Origin: Alcanivorax limicola
GTDB lineage: Bacteria > Pseudomonadota > Gammaproteobacteria > Pseudomonadales > Alcanivoracaceae
Direction: 5' to 3'
DNA: 64,000 nucleotides
Assembly (NCBI RefSeq): GCF_019931215.1
Contig: NZ_JAIOUB010000001.1
Location: forward strand, 1,305,418-1,369,417
Below the pieces are notes generated by a model, which was not told where the DNA came from, ran no database searches, and worked only from the letters and a program-made list of their open reading frames with translations. Position numbers and translations under genes: made by a program. This document shows positions 26,488-36,736 of the stretch, piece after piece (within the stretch, counting starts at the first letter, position 1; each line of letters begins with the position of its first letter).

Positions 26488-27659
26488 GATGACTCTCCCG
26501 TCCAGGCCGCGCTGAATATCTGGTGTCGTAACCGGCAACCCGCATCGGCATACAGCAGATGCACCATGCCATCAGCGGCCAGCGTCAGCGCCGGCGCCCC
26601 GGTGGGCTCGCCATCAGGTCGGCGGCACTGGCCGCCACGATCTGACAGCGTCACCGGCGTACTCCAGCGCTGGCCCGCATCCTGCCCCCGATACCACTGC
26701 ACGGCGCCGCCCTCACTGACGACTGCCAGACCCCAGTCTCCTGCCGCAAGACGCAGCGTCGCGAGACTGTTGCCCGGGGCCACGGCGCCGGCCGCTGTCA
26801 GTGGCTGTGGCACAGACCAGCGCTCGCCCCGGTCCGCCGTGCCGGACCAGAGCAGAGGGCCGGGCTGCGCCGCCGGGGTCAGCCATTGCAGCGCGCTGTC
26901 GCCGCTGTTGGCCAGCAGTATCGCTGTGCCGGCATTCTGCTCATCGGGCAGGCGCTGCTGGCCAGCAATGTAAGGTCTGCCCTGCTCCGCCGACACGCGC
27001 AGCCAGACCAACCGCTCACCGCGCCGCGCCAGCATGGCCAGGCTGCCATCGGTTTTCCGGGCCACCGGGCCTGCCAGGCTGACCCTCTGACCGGGCAGCG
27101 GACTCAACAGCGGCCCGGTGTGCATGTGCCACTGCGTGCCGTCCTGCACCGCCAGTGTCAGCGCGGCTGTCGCCCCGCCCTGCACAGAATAGATATTGAG
27201 TTGATCGTTCCCGTCGCTCACCAGCACTACCCCGCGGGCCAGCCCCTCGCTGCCACCGTGGACATGCGCGGGCAGCGTTTCCACGTCGCTCCAGTGCCCG
27301 TGCTCTTGCTCGCCTCCTGCCGGGGTGTAAACGGCGGTGTGCAGCGCACCCTGGTCCTGCCAGAACGCCTGCAAGCGCCCTGCCGTCAGGTTCACCCAGG
27401 ATGGCGAGTGCCCGTCTCGTACGGACAAGGGCAATGGTACGGCGACGGCGCCGTCAGTTGGCGCCGCCGAGGCAGCCCGCTGCGGCACCGGTGCGATCTG
27501 ATACGCGGGGGACGCTTGCCACAGGTGGCCGGGCAGACTGGCGTAATAACCCAGCACCAGCAGCGCGCCGATCCCGAGGTGCAAGCCCTTTCGCTGAAAA
27601 AAGTGGCGGACAGACTGCCCGATCCCGTTGGCAGAATCAGGCACTTGAGGCTCTTGCAT
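26484..27659 (-). CDS. Membrane-anchored BNR/sialidase-like beta-propeller protein
   Basis: A 391-residue protein with one N-terminal membrane anchor (about 23-44, GLHLGIGALLVLGYYASL) and a large extracytoplasmic part. Repeated elements such as RGERWSVPQPLTAAG and AGQRWSTPVTLSDRG (BNR/Asp-box-like, W-S-x-P) suggest a six-bladed sialidase-type propeller; it may bind rather than cleave sugars, as catalytic Arg/Tyr cannot be confirmed. The start at 27659 (MQEPQVPDS) has CAGGA 8 nt upstream; a longer open frame to 27698 lacks a ribosome site. Coupled (ATGA) with the membrane protein downstream. Confidence 0.65.
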   Translation of the reverse strand: MQEPQVPDSANGIGQSVRHFFQRKGLHLGIGALLVLGYYASLPGHLWQASPAYQIAPVPQRAASAAPTDGAVAVPLPLSVRDGHSPSWVNLTAGRLQAFWQDQGALHTAVYTPAGGEQEHGHWSDVETLPAHVHGGSEGLARGVVLVSDGNDQLNIYSVQGGATAALTLAVQDGTQWHMHTGPLLSPLPGQRVSLAGPVARKTDGSLAMLARRGERLVWLRVSAEQGRPYIAGQQRLPDEQNAGTAILLANSGDSALQWLTPAAQPGPLLWSGTADRGERWSVPQPLTAAGAVAPGNSLATLRLAAGDWGLAVVSEGGAVQWYRGQDAGQRWSTPVTLSDRGGQCRRPDGEPTGAPALTLAADGMVHLLYADAGCRLRHQIFSAAWTGESS

Positions 27660-27876
27660 GATGTGATCCTGTATTACTTGCAGCGTGCCATGGTACACCT
27701 CATGGCCTGCGTACAGTGACGTCTGGTACGTGATCGGGTTGTCGTGGCGGATCAGTAAAACGGGCTCTTGTGCAATGCACCTCTCACTGATAGTTTGAAC
27801 TGGTTCAACAAATTGCCCGCCACACGGCGGCGCAGGCCCGCTTCATAACACATAAAAACACTGCGGGGTATTACAC

Positions 27877-29649
27877 GTGTCTGCCAATCTGAAATTGGCC
27901 GCCGGCACCGCGCCGGGCGGCGATCACCAGCTTTTGCGTATTGCGCGGCGCCTTGCCGACCAGGAAGGCCTGAGCCGGGCACTGCAGGACACCGCCGACA
28001 TCGTCGTGCTGACGCAGGACGCCAAAGGCCGGTTGTTGTCTGTCAATCGTTACGGCCGCTGGCTGTGGGGCCAACCCGCCCGCCAGCTTCGGCGGCGCAC
28101 CTTCGCCAGCCTGCTGGATGACCCGCCTGCGACACTGGCCCGGCAACTCGAAGATGTGGCCGCCGGACGCGTGCACTCACTCCGTCACGAAAGCCCCCTG
28201 GCACGTCCCGATGGCGATGCACTGTTGATGTCCTGGTGGCACACACTCTGGCAGTCCGGCGCCGGACGCAAACAACGCATCGTCTCCATCGGTCTGGACG
28301 TCTCCGACCAGCGTATTGCGGAAGCGCACATCGGCTGGCTGGCCAGCCATGATCCCCTGACCGGCCTGTTCAACCGACGGCGCTTCATCGAGGAAGGCCG
28401 GCGCTGGCTGGACGCGGCCGAGTCCGGCGAGTCGCCCGGGTTCAGCTTGTTATTGCTCGATCTCGATCAGTTTCGCGACGTCAACGACCTCAACGGTCAT
28501 CAGCAGGGGGATCGCTTGCTGCAACGCGTTTCCCTGCTGTTGAGCGCCTGCCTGAGACCAACGGATGTCATTGCCCGCCTGGGCGGTGATGAGTTCGCCA
28601 TCCTGCTGGCCAGCAATGACGCCGAGTTTGTCCTGGCAACCGCGAAACGCTGCTGCAACACCCTCAACGAGCAGGCCATGAAAGACGGCAGCTCCCATCT
28701 GCCAGTCACCACCAGCATCGGCATCAGCCACTATCCGCAACACGGGCGCAGCATGGAAACCCTGCTCGCCAATGCGGATATCGCCATGTATCAGGCCAAG
28801 GCCATTGGCCGCAACGCCTGGCATGTGTTTGATGGTGACGAGCTGCACCGGGCAAGAATTCAGGAACGTATGCTCTGGGAGAAACGGGTCCGGGCACTGC
28901 TTGCAGGCGACAGCATCACGCTGCACTTCCAGCCGATCATGCATATTCAGAGTCAGCGCATCAGTCACAACGAAGCGCTGCTGCGGGTCGCCGACGATGA
29001 CGGGGGCTGGCTGGACACCCAGGAACTGATCAGCACCGCTGAGCAGGGCGGCATGATTCAACGGCTTGACGAGCGTATCATCGCCCGGGGCTGCGAGTTG
29101 CTGGCGAAACAGGGCCCGCCGGGTGAACGGCCGCCGCTGGCCATCAACCTCTCCGGGCTGTCCTGCCACAACCCGCGCCTGGTCCCGCATGTGCGGCATG
29201 TCATGCAGACCTGTGGCATCGCCCCCGGGGAACTGATTTTCGAGATTACCGAGACCGCTGCACTGGCGGATGTCCATACCACCATCGACGTGATGCAGGA
29301 TCTGCGCGCGCTGGGCTGCCGTTTTGCCCTGGATGATTTCGGTGTCGGCTTCTCTTCCCTGTATTACCTGAAGAAACTGCCGGTGGATTTCGTCAAGATC
29401 GACGGCTCCTTCATCCGTCAGCTGGATGAAAGCGATGAGCACCGCGTGCTCATCCGGGCCCTCGTCGATGTGGCCCGCGCCTTTCGTTTGCAGACTGTGG
29501 CCGAATTTGTCGAGAACGACCGGGTGCTTGCACTGCTCAACGGTCTGGGAGTGGACTACGCTCAGGGCTACCATATAGGCAAACCGGCCGCGCCAGCGGG
29601 AGGTCCCGTCCCCGGTGATGTCCAGTTATCTCTCCGCAGGGCGCGATGA
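27877..29649 (+). CDS. GGDEF-EAL protein with PAS domain
   Basis: A 590-residue cytosolic c-di-GMP enzyme. A PAS-like sensor (about 35-145) precedes a diguanylate cyclase domain with intact GGDEF at 236-240 and an inhibitory RxxD site (RPTD, 227-230) five residues upstream. The EAL domain (about 330-580) keeps key residues: EALLR, INLSG, EITE, ALDDFGVGFSS, VKIDG, FVEND and YAQGYHIGKP. Both activities may be present, with PDE activity probable. GTG 27877 gives MSANLKLAAG; no convincing Shine-Dalgarno is evident. Possibly cotranscribed with the START gene 88 nt downstream. Confidence 0.93.
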   Translation: MSANLKLAAGTAPGGDHQLLRIARRLADQEGLSRALQDTADIVVLTQDAKGRLLSVNRYGRWLWGQPARQLRRRTFASLLDDPPATLARQLEDVAAGRVHSLRHESPLARPDGDALLMSWWHTLWQSGAGRKQRIVSIGLDVSDQRIAEAHIGWLASHDPLTGLFNRRRFIEEGRRWLDAAESGESPGFSLLLLDLDQFRDVNDLNGHQQGDRLLQRVSLLLSACLRPTDVIARLGGDEFAILLASNDAEFVLATAKRCCNTLNEQAMKDGSSHLPVTTSIGISHYPQHGRSMETLLANADIAMYQAKAIGRNAWHVFDGDELHRARIQERMLWEKRVRALLAGDSITLHFQPIMHIQSQRISHNEALLRVADDDGGWLDTQELISTAEQGGMIQRLDERIIARGCELLAKQGPPGERPPLAINLSGLSCHNPRLVPHVRHVMQTCGIAPGELIFEITETAALADVHTTIDVMQDLRALGCRFALDDFGVGFSSLYYLKKLPVDFVKIDGSFIRQLDESDEHRVLIRALVDVARAFRLQTVAEFVENDRVLALLNGLGVDYAQGYHIGKPAAPAGGPVPGDVQLSLRRAR

Positions 29650-29737
29650 AGGATGCGCCCAAGGAGGCCCGACATCGCCTGGCGAGCACGCATCAGCCCC
29701 GGCGTTGTTGGCAAGAAAGCCTTTCAAGGAGTTTGAC

Positions 29738-30490
29738 ATGGCATACCGATCACCCCCTGGCTTGCGCGGCCGGGCACCCGCTCCGCCGCTGTGGGGGCTA
29801 TTGCTTCTGTTGCTGTACTGGGGGCCGGCTACCGCTGCAGATCCCATGGAAGAGCTGGACGACACCTGGCGCCTGGTCAGTGATCGCAACGACATCCGGG
29901 TCTACATGCGACACCGGGATGACTCACGACTGAAAACCTTCCGCGGTGTCACCCATATCACTCTGAAAGACCAGTACGCCCTGGCCGCCGTGCTGGAGGA
30001 CTACGGCAACTACCCCCGCTGGCTGCATTTCGTGGACGGCGCGGAAGAGTTTGCCCGCGACTCCCCGCTGCTGCGTTATCTGCGCTTCACCACACACCTG
30101 CCCTGGCCACTGGCCAACCGGGAAGCGGTATTGCAGGCCGATGTGGTACAGGACCCCGCGTTCCCCCAACACGGTGTGACCGTCTACCTGCAAGGACGGC
30201 CGGAACTGCTACCGGAGAACGATCGCTATGTGCGCTTCCCGGAGATGTCCGGCATTCTCGCGGCACGCTTTCTGGACAATGATCAGGTGGAATTCACCTA
30301 CCAGCTGATTCTGGACCCCGGCGGCTATATTCCCGCCTGGCTGGCCAACATCCTGTTGCGAGATGCGCCGTATTTCACGCTGGATCGGCTGCGCCGCATG
30401 GTGCTGCGCCCGGAGTATCACGGCAAATACTACGACTATCTGGATCTCTCCGGCCCCGGCAGGCCCGCTGAGGAGGACGACACGCCCTGA
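29738..30490 (+). CDS. Exported START/Bet_v1-like lipid-binding protein
   Basis: A 250-residue protein with an N-terminal hydrophobic signal (PPLWGLLLLLLYWGPATAADP), then a START-type domain (about 40-235): WRLVSDRNDIRVYMRHRDDSRLKTFRGVTHI, VLEDYGNYPRWLHFVDGAEEF and the LPWPLANREAVLQADVV segment found in bacterial START proteins. START domains bind lipids or sterols in a cavity. The exported location suggests periplasmic lipid handling. ATG 29738 is selected for its signal sequence and the AAGGAG site; the frame is open further upstream within the preceding gene. Confidence 0.82.
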   Translation: MAYRSPPGLRGRAPAPPLWGLLLLLLYWGPATAADPMEELDDTWRLVSDRNDIRVYMRHRDDSRLKTFRGVTHITLKDQYALAAVLEDYGNYPRWLHFVDGAEEFARDSPLLRYLRFTTHLPWPLANREAVLQADVVQDPAFPQHGVTVYLQGRPELLPENDRYVRFPEMSGILAARFLDNDQVEFTYQLILDPGGYIPAWLANILLRDAPYFTLDRLRRMVLRPEYHGKYYDYLDLSGPGRPAEEDDTP

Positions 30491-30741
30491 CACGGCCTAG
30501 CCCCTTCGATCCCCCGTGCGCACGCCGTCATGACGGGCGCATTGCGCTCCCGGATACAGGCGGATTTGCCCGGCGGCGGCAGCGCGGGGCAGCGCAGCCA
30601 ACCTGATCGGTCAACTCTGACACCGATCCATGTCAGAATTGGCCCACTTTGCTCGCAATGCCCGGCTACACTGCGCCCGGACATTGTTTGATATCCGCAT
30701 AAGTTTGATAACCGAATAAATCGCCCCTCAGGAGACGTTGC

Positions 30742-31580
<839 letters not shown>

Positions 31581-31584
<4 letters not shown>

Positions 31585-32183
31585 TCGACAAGCCTTTTTC
31601 CCAGGCCTGCGACAATAACCGGGGGCCGATCCTCGAGGTGCTGCAACAGCATCTCAAGGCCCCCGGTACACTGCTGGAACTCGGCAGCGGTACCGGCCAG
31701 CACGCGGCGTGGATGCCGCACTTCCTGCCCCATATTCACTGGCAGCCTTCTGATCTGCCGGAGCGCTTGCCCGGCATTCATGCCTGGCTGGCCGACAATC
31801 GCCCCGTCAATGTGGCAGACCCGCTGGTGCTGGACATGGCACAGCCCTGGCCTGCACTGGCCTGCGATTACCTGCTCACCGTCAATACCTTCCACATCCT
31901 TGCGCAGGACGACGTCGCCCGCGCCATACAGCACGCGGGCAAGCGCCTGCCAACGGGCGGTCTGTTTGTGGTGTATGGCCCCTTCAACTACGATGGGCGC
32001 TTCACGTCAGAGAGCAATGCCCGGTTCAATGACTGGCTGCGACACCAGCATCCGGCCTCTGCTATCCGCGATATCGAATGGGTCTGTGCGGCCATGAACG
32101 CCGCCGGCATGACACTCGCAGACGATCAGGCCATGCCCGCCAACAACCGGACATTGGTCTTTCGGCGTACAGCAGAACAATAA
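31581..32183 (+). CDS. DUF938 SAM-dependent methyltransferase-like protein
   Basis: A 200-residue member of the DUF938 family: LLELGSGTGQHAAWMPHFLPHIHWQPSDLPERL is the SAM-binding motif I region, and FVVYGPFNYDGRFTSESNARFNDWLR is the family signature. The substrate is unknown. Translated by ATGA overlap with the upstream SDR gene. The last part (NNRTLVFRR) matches other family members. Confidence 0.88.
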
Positions 32184-32247
32184 AGGTTCCCCTTGCCTGT
32201 GCATTTTTTCTACAATGACGGCCTTCAGAACAGGACAGTAGAGCATT

Positions 32248-33567
32248 ATGTCGAACAGCGATAAGAGCTGGAGCCTGGATCAGTTCCAGGTCGAACCCAA
32301 AGATGGCGAAACCCGCTTCCACGATTTTGATCTCGCGCCGGCACTGATGCGCGGCATTGCCGATCAGGGTTTTCAGTACGCCACGCCGATTCAGGCTCAG
32401 GTGCTAACGCACACGCTGGCCGGCGCCGATGCCATTGGCCGCGCCCAGACCGGCACCGGCAAGACCGCCGCCTTTCTGATCACCATCATCAACGACTTGC
32501 TCAAGCACCCGATCGAGGTAAAACGCTACGCGGGCGAACCTCGCGCGCTGATCGTGGCGCCCACGCGCGAACTCGCCATGCAGATCGAAAAGGATGCCCG
32601 TGGTCTGTGCAAGCACACCGATCTGCGCGTCATGAGCGTCGTCGGCGGCATGAATTTCAATCGCCAGCAGGAACGCCTGCAAAGCTCATTGATCGATATT
32701 CTGGTGGCCACGCCCGGCCGGCTGCTGGACTTCTGCACCCGCCGCGACCTGTGGCTTGATCGCGTGGAAGTGCTGGTGCTGGATGAAGCGGACCGTATGC
32801 TGGACATGGGCTTCATCCCCGACGTCAAACGCATTGTGCGGCATACGCCTACCTCGCAATATCGGCAGACGCTGTTGTTCTCCGCCACCTTCAATCAGGA
32901 CGTCATGGCCCTCGCACAGCGCTGGACCGAGACCCCCGAAGTGGTGGAAATCGAACCGACCCAGGTCACCACGGATACCGTCGACCAGAAAGTCTATATC
33001 ACCGAGACCTCGCAGAAATTTGCCCTGCTGTACAACCTGATTTCGCAACAGGATCTGGACAAGGTGATGGTGTTCGCCAACCGCCGCGACATTACCCGGC
33101 GCCTGTGCGAGCGACTGCAGAAAAAAGGCATGAATGCCGCCATGATCTCCGGCGATGTGCCGCAGACCCAGCGCATGAAAACCCTGGAGCGCTTCCGCAA
33201 TGGCAAGGTGCGCGTCCTGATCGCCACCGATGTGGCGGGCCGGGGCATCCATATCGACGGTATTTCCCATGTGGTGAACTACAACCTGCCGGAAGACCCG
33301 GAAGACTACGTGCACCGCATTGGCCGCACCGGCCGCGCTGGCGCCACCGGCACCTCGGTCAGCTTTGCCTGCGAGGACGATGCCTTTCTGCTGCCCGAGC
33401 TGGAAAAAGCCATCGGCATGAAACTGGAATGTGAATACCCGCCCGAGGAGCTGCTCAAGGAACGGCCGGCACCGGAACGGGAGCTCAAGGACCAGCAACG
33501 CCAGCGCGATGAACAGACCGAGCGCGACCAGCGTGCAGCGCAGCAGGCATCCGGTCAGGATTCCTGA
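32248..33567 (+). CDS. rhlB: ATP-dependent RNA helicase RhlB
   Basis: DEAD-box helicase that unwinds RNA; in E. coli it feeds structured RNA to PNPase in the degradosome. In 439 residues: Q-motif region [26 protein letters not shown], Walker [13 protein letters not shown] in [15 protein letters not shown] (LFSAT) and [10 protein letters not shown]. The [18 protein letters not shown] and [13 protein letters not shown] segments match RhlB rather than RhlE or SrmB. The C-terminus is a charged low-complexity tail ([20 protein letters not shown]). A strong hairpin follows the stop. Confidence 0.93.
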   Translation: MSNSDKSWSLDQFQVEPKDGETRFHDFDLAPALMRGIADQGFQYATPIQAQVLTHTLAGADAIGRAQTGTGKTAAFLITIINDLLKHPIEVKRYAGEPRALIVAPTRELAMQIEKDARGLCKHTDLRVMSVVGGMNFNRQQERLQSSLIDILVATPGRLLDFCTRRDLWLDRVEVLVLDEADRMLDMGFIPDVKRIVRHTPTSQYRQTLLFSATFNQDVMALAQRWTETPEVVEIEPTQVTTDTVDQKVYITETSQKFALLYNLISQQDLDKVMVFANRRDITRRLCERLQKKGMNAAMISGDVPQTQRMKTLERFRNGKVRVLIATDVAGRGIHIDGISHVVNYNLPEDPEDYVHRIGRTGRAGATGTSVSFACEDDAFLLPELEKAIGMKLECEYPPEELLKERPAPERELKDQQRQRDEQTERDQRAAQQASGQDS

Positions 33568-33573
33568 TCCTGA

Positions 33574-33600
33574 TGCGCCGGGGCGTCTCGCCCCGGCGCA
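33574..33600 (+). terminator. Hairpin between rhlB and convergent PhoH gene
   Basis: A perfect 12-bp stem TGCGCCGGGGCG / CGCCCCGGCGCA with a TCT loop lies just after the rhlB stop. It has no T-run and may act from both sides as a transcription block or mRNA 3' protector. Confidence 0.55.
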
Positions 33601-33608
33601 TGGCCTTC

Positions 33609-33636
33609 AATCCATTGCTTTTAATCCATTCCTTTT
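33609..33636. repeat. Tandem 14-bp direct repeat
   Basis: AATCCATTGCTTTT at 33609-33622 and AATCCATTCCTTTT at 33623-33636 form two adjacent near-identical units in the tail-to-tail gap of rhlB and the PhoH-family gene, just beyond the PhoH stop. Confidence 0.6.
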
Positions 33637-33638
33637 AA

Positions 33639-35132
33639 TCAGAGATGGGTTTCGGCGTATTCCGCCAGCACCGAACGCGGCACACCGTTGAGCTGGATCG
33701 ACCCCCCGTAGGCAAACCCCTTGAAGCGCTCCGTCATATACGTCAGGCCGGAACTGGTCGGGCTCAGGTAGGGCGTGTCGATCTGCGACAGGTTACCCAG
33801 GCACACCACTTTGCTGCCCTCCCCCGCCCGCGTCACGATGGCCTTCATCTGATGCGGCGTCAGATTCTGGCTTTCATCGATCAGGATCAGAGACTTCTGG
33901 AAGCTGCGACCACGGATGTAATTCAGCGCCTTGAACTGGATGTTGGCACGCTCCTTCACATAATTGATGCTGCCACCGGGGTTTTCATCGTTCAGGTGCA
34001 GCGCTTCGATATTGTCATTGATCGCACCCAGCCAGGGGTCCATCTTTTCTTCCTCGGTACCCGGCAGGAAACCGTGCTCTTCCGCCAGTGGTGGCGTGGA
34101 GCGCGTGGCAATGATCTTGTTGTAACGGCGGTGCTCGATGGTCATTTCAATCGCCGCCGCCAGCGCAAGAATGGTCTTGCCGGAACCCGCCGCGCCGGTC
34201 AGCGTCACCAGATGCACATCCGGGTCCAGCAGCAGGTTCAGCGCGATGGCCTGGTGGATATTGATCGGCTGAAGCCCCCAGGCCTGCTGATCCATCAATT
34301 GCTCCTGCGGCATATGGCGCAATGTCACCACGCCCTGCTCCACACGCAATACCCGGCCGACGAAACCTTGCTCATCAATAATGAACTGGTTCGGATACAC
34401 CTCTTCGCCAAGCACTTCACTGACCAGCAAACCATGGGAAATCCGGTGCAGGGTTTCTGCGCCATGCTGCTCTGTTTCCACCTGGGTAATGCGGTCCCAG
34501 AAAGAACCTTCCAGTTCGAAATAACCGCGAGTCAACTGACGGATATCCGACACCAGTTGGTCGTTGTGATAATCCTCGGAATCGATACCGCAGGCCCGTG
34601 ACTTCAGACGCATGTTGATGTCCTTGGTCACCAGCACGTAACGCCGTGCCGGATCGCGGGACTTCATGGCGGCAATATCATTGATGATGCGATTGTCGTT
34701 GAGATGCTCCGGCAGATAACCGGTCTCCTCACCCCGGGGGCGCGGCATCAGCACCGACAGCACGCCCTCATGGCTGTCTGGCCCACGGGGAATCGGCACA
34801 CCGGCATCCACCTGGTCCGGCGACGCCGGGCCCAGCACCTTGTCGATCAGACGAATGGCAGCGCGGCAATCTGCTGCAATATGCGACTTGCCGGATTTCA
34901 GACGGTCCAGTTCTTCCAGCACCGTCATCGGCACAACCACCCGATGCTCTTCAAAACTCAACAGCGAATTCGGATCATGAATCAACACATTGGTATCGAG
35001 AACGTAGACCTTTTCCTGGGTGCCCGAGGCACTTTGTGAATGATCGTCCTGAAGGCTGGACGACAGATGTGGCGGGTGTTTCTTGCTGCTGGCAATCTTG
35101 ACGGAATGTACTGCTGCCGCACGCTCTTCCAT
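33639..35132 (-). CDS. PhoH family protein with PIN domain (YlaK-type)
   Basis: A 497-residue fusion of an N-terminal PIN nuclease domain (about 42-180; VYVLDTNVLIHDPNSL with the first acidic residue, VVPMTVLEELD, AADCRAAIRLID, VTKDINMRLK) and a C-terminal PhoH ATPase (Walker A GAAGSGKT near residue 316; Walker B-like SLILIDESQNLTPHQMK). Such PhoH2-like proteins are RNA helicase/ribonuclease toxins or stress factors in some bacteria. This is distinct from the shorter PhoH protein encoded by ybeZ later in the window. ATG 35132 follows GGGGGA. Confidence 0.9.
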   Translation of the reverse strand: MEERAAAVHSVKIASSKKHPPHLSSSLQDDHSQSASGTQEKVYVLDTNVLIHDPNSLLSFEEHRVVVPMTVLEELDRLKSGKSHIAADCRAAIRLIDKVLGPASPDQVDAGVPIPRGPDSHEGVLSVLMPRPRGEETGYLPEHLNDNRIINDIAAMKSRDPARRYVLVTKDINMRLKSRACGIDSEDYHNDQLVSDIRQLTRGYFELEGSFWDRITQVETEQHGAETLHRISHGLLVSEVLGEEVYPNQFIIDEQGFVGRVLRVEQGVVTLRHMPQEQLMDQQAWGLQPINIHQAIALNLLLDPDVHLVTLTGAAGSGKTILALAAAIEMTIEHRRYNKIIATRSTPPLAEEHGFLPGTEEEKMDPWLGAINDNIEALHLNDENPGGSINYVKERANIQFKALNYIRGRSFQKSLILIDESQNLTPHQMKAIVTRAGEGSKVVCLGNLSQIDTPYLSPTSSGLTYMTERFKGFAYGGSIQLNGVPRSVLAEYAETHL

Positions 35133-35416
35133 GTGTATCCCCCTGGGACCAGGCGAGTGATAAACAGCGGCAGACGGAAGCTGGAGTGACGCGACCCCCT
35201 ACCGCCGGATTCTGAGTGCATTTTCGGCGGATCGGAATTGGTATTGCTTGATCGCGATCACCCCCACAAAGGCAGGAGTTGCCCCAAACATACCCCGGTT
35301 ATCGGTTGCACACAACACTTGCGGACCGGAATAAAACGGCATTGCGCAAAAAACAATTTGGTTTAAGGTAGGCGGCATCGCCACCCCACAACCGACTCAT
35401 AAAACAGGACAACGCC

Positions 35417-35893
35417 GTGCCCGCCAACGATCACCCCCAGGTCATGACGCCACCGCCGCTGCTGCATCTTGGCGGTCTGCTCATCGGCTACTCTGTCGAC
35501 CAGGTGTTTGGCTGGCAGCTGCCCCTGACGCGGGAATACGGCCACCTGTTCGGGCCCGCCGCACTGGTATTGACGGTACCGGCGCTGATCCTGCTGGTCT
35601 GGACATTGCTGTTGTTCATGCGTCATCGCACCACCGTCATGCCGCATCGGGCGGCCAGCCATCTTATTACCAGCGGTCCGTTTCGCTTCACCCGCAACCC
35701 GATCTACCTCAGCTTTGCATTGCTGCATGCGGCGACGGCACTGAGCCTTTCCAGCCCGGGGATGCTGGTGGCGCTGGGCATTGTCGTGTTTGTCATGGAC
35801 CGCCATGTCATTGCAGCAGAGGAAGCGTTCCATGCGCGCCAGTTCGGCCCGGCATGGCAGGCCTACCGGGACAAGGTAAGGCGCTGGCTGTAG
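35417..35893 (+). CDS. PEMT/ICMT-type membrane methyltransferase
   Basis: A 158-residue integral-membrane protein with three or four helices and the phospholipid/isoprenylcysteine methyltransferase-type signature SGPFRFTRNPIYLSFALLHAA followed by EEAFHARQFGPAWQAYRDKVRRWL. Such small proteins use SAM to methylate membrane-embedded substrates; the substrate is unknown. GTG 35417 has AGGA upstream. Its 3' end overlaps the convergent papain-like gene by 86 bp. Confidence 0.82.
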   Translation: MPANDHPQVMTPPPLLHLGGLLIGYSVDQVFGWQLPLTREYGHLFGPAALVLTVPALILLVWTLLLFMRHRTTVMPHRAASHLITSGPFRFTRNPIYLSFALLHAATALSLSSPGMLVALGIVVFVMDRHVIAAEEAFHARQFGPAWQAYRDKVRRWL

Positions 35894-36587
35894 CGGGCGA
35901 TACGCCCGGCGCGCCGTCAGCGACCAGCGCACCGTCAGCCGCGCGCAGCAGCACCGGCGCCGCCATCTCGCCTTCCAGCAGCGTCAGCTGGGCAGAACCG
36001 AAATGCCCCGGCACGAAACGGCTGGGCCGCTCGCGCCGGGGCAACCAGCCCAGCCGACGATAGATTTCCGCCACCAGTTCACTGCAGAAGACACCGGAAA
36101 AGTCCGGCCGCAGCTGAAACCCGGTGCACAGATCCCGGGCCAGTGTCAGCACATAGTTCTTGTAGGGCCGGTGGCTCAATTCCCGCACCAGCCTTGCCAC
36201 CATACGCTGCCGTGCCTCACTGAGCGGCGCCCCGCGACGCTGGCGCCAGGCAACATCACCCCGGTAGCTTTCGATCTTGTCGCGCAACGGCACCAGCGCC
36301 ACCCCGGGCACGCGCTCACCGGTGCGTACATCCAGCCCCTCCCCCATTGCAGTGGCCTCCAGCACCAGCGGCTCATCGTATTCCGGCAGGCACACCACCA
36401 GCGCCACATGGCTCCAGTGACTGCGCGTAAACAGACGAATGGTATCGCTGGGCAGACTGCGGCCGGAGAACAACAGCAGGTCGCCGGTACGGAACTGGTC
36501 GGCCAGGTCAGTCAACCGGGCGCGGGAGAGGGGCGGGCGTTGCGGCAGCAACCTGATCACAGGCAAGCTCGCTCTGCTGGGCATCAT
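35808..36587 (-). CDS. Permuted papain-like (YiiX/C92-type) amidase
   Basis: A 259-residue protein of the NlpC/P60-like permuted papain fold (YiiX family). The catalytic histidine lies in RSHWSHVALVV and the catalytic cysteine in FSGVFCSELVAEIYRRLG, in the permuted order (His before Cys). Substrates of the family are lipid- or peptide-amide bonds. No signal peptide is obvious. The C-terminal 28 residues overlap the opposite-strand methyltransferase gene and are low-complexity (GVSPATASALPCPG), so the true end may be functionally tolerant. ATG 36587 has no clear ribosome site. Divergent from the M14 gene. Confidence 0.75.
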   Translation of the reverse strand: MMPSRASLPVIRLLPQRPPLSRARLTDLADQFRTGDLLLFSGRSLPSDTIRLFTRSHWSHVALVVCLPEYDEPLVLEATAMGEGLDVRTGERVPGVALVPLRDKIESYRGDVAWRQRRGAPLSEARQRMVARLVRELSHRPYKNYVLTLARDLCTGFQLRPDFSGVFCSELVAEIYRRLGWLPRRERPSRFVPGHFGSAQLTLLEGEMAAPVLLRAADGALVADGAPGVSPATASALPCPGRPAMPGRTGAHGTLPLLQ

Positions 36588-36594
36588 GCAGGTG

Positions 36595-36627
36595 AGGTTA
36601 GAAAGCCGCCGTGACGCTGCCGTGACA
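36595..36627 (-). promoter_or_regulatory. Candidate Pho-box-type site (minus strand)
   Basis: On the minus strand TGTCAC (36627-36622) and CGTCAC (36616-36611) are spaced 11 nt, as in Pho boxes, and a weak -10-like TAACCT (36600-36595) follows 10 nt later. Transcription would begin close to the ATG of the papain-like gene, so a leaderless message is possible. Confidence 0.35.
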
Positions 36628-36675
36628 CTTTGGTCACCGCAACGTGAATCCTCACCGACCGCGGCTATTACCCGC

Positions 36676-36709
36676 TTGTCACCTGCCTGTCACCCTGCTG
36701 CCGCATACT
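36676..36709 (+). promoter_or_regulatory. Candidate Pho-box promoter of M14 peptidase
   Basis: Two TGTCAC repeats, TTGTCAC (36676-36682) and CTGTCAC (36687-36693), are exactly 11 nt apart like the E. coli PhoB box, and a -10-like CATACT (36704-36709) follows after 10 nt, the spacing used by PhoB-dependent promoters. This is a pattern match only. Confidence 0.5.
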
Positions 36710-36736
36710 GGCCATCTTTCCCCTGATGTGCCCGCC

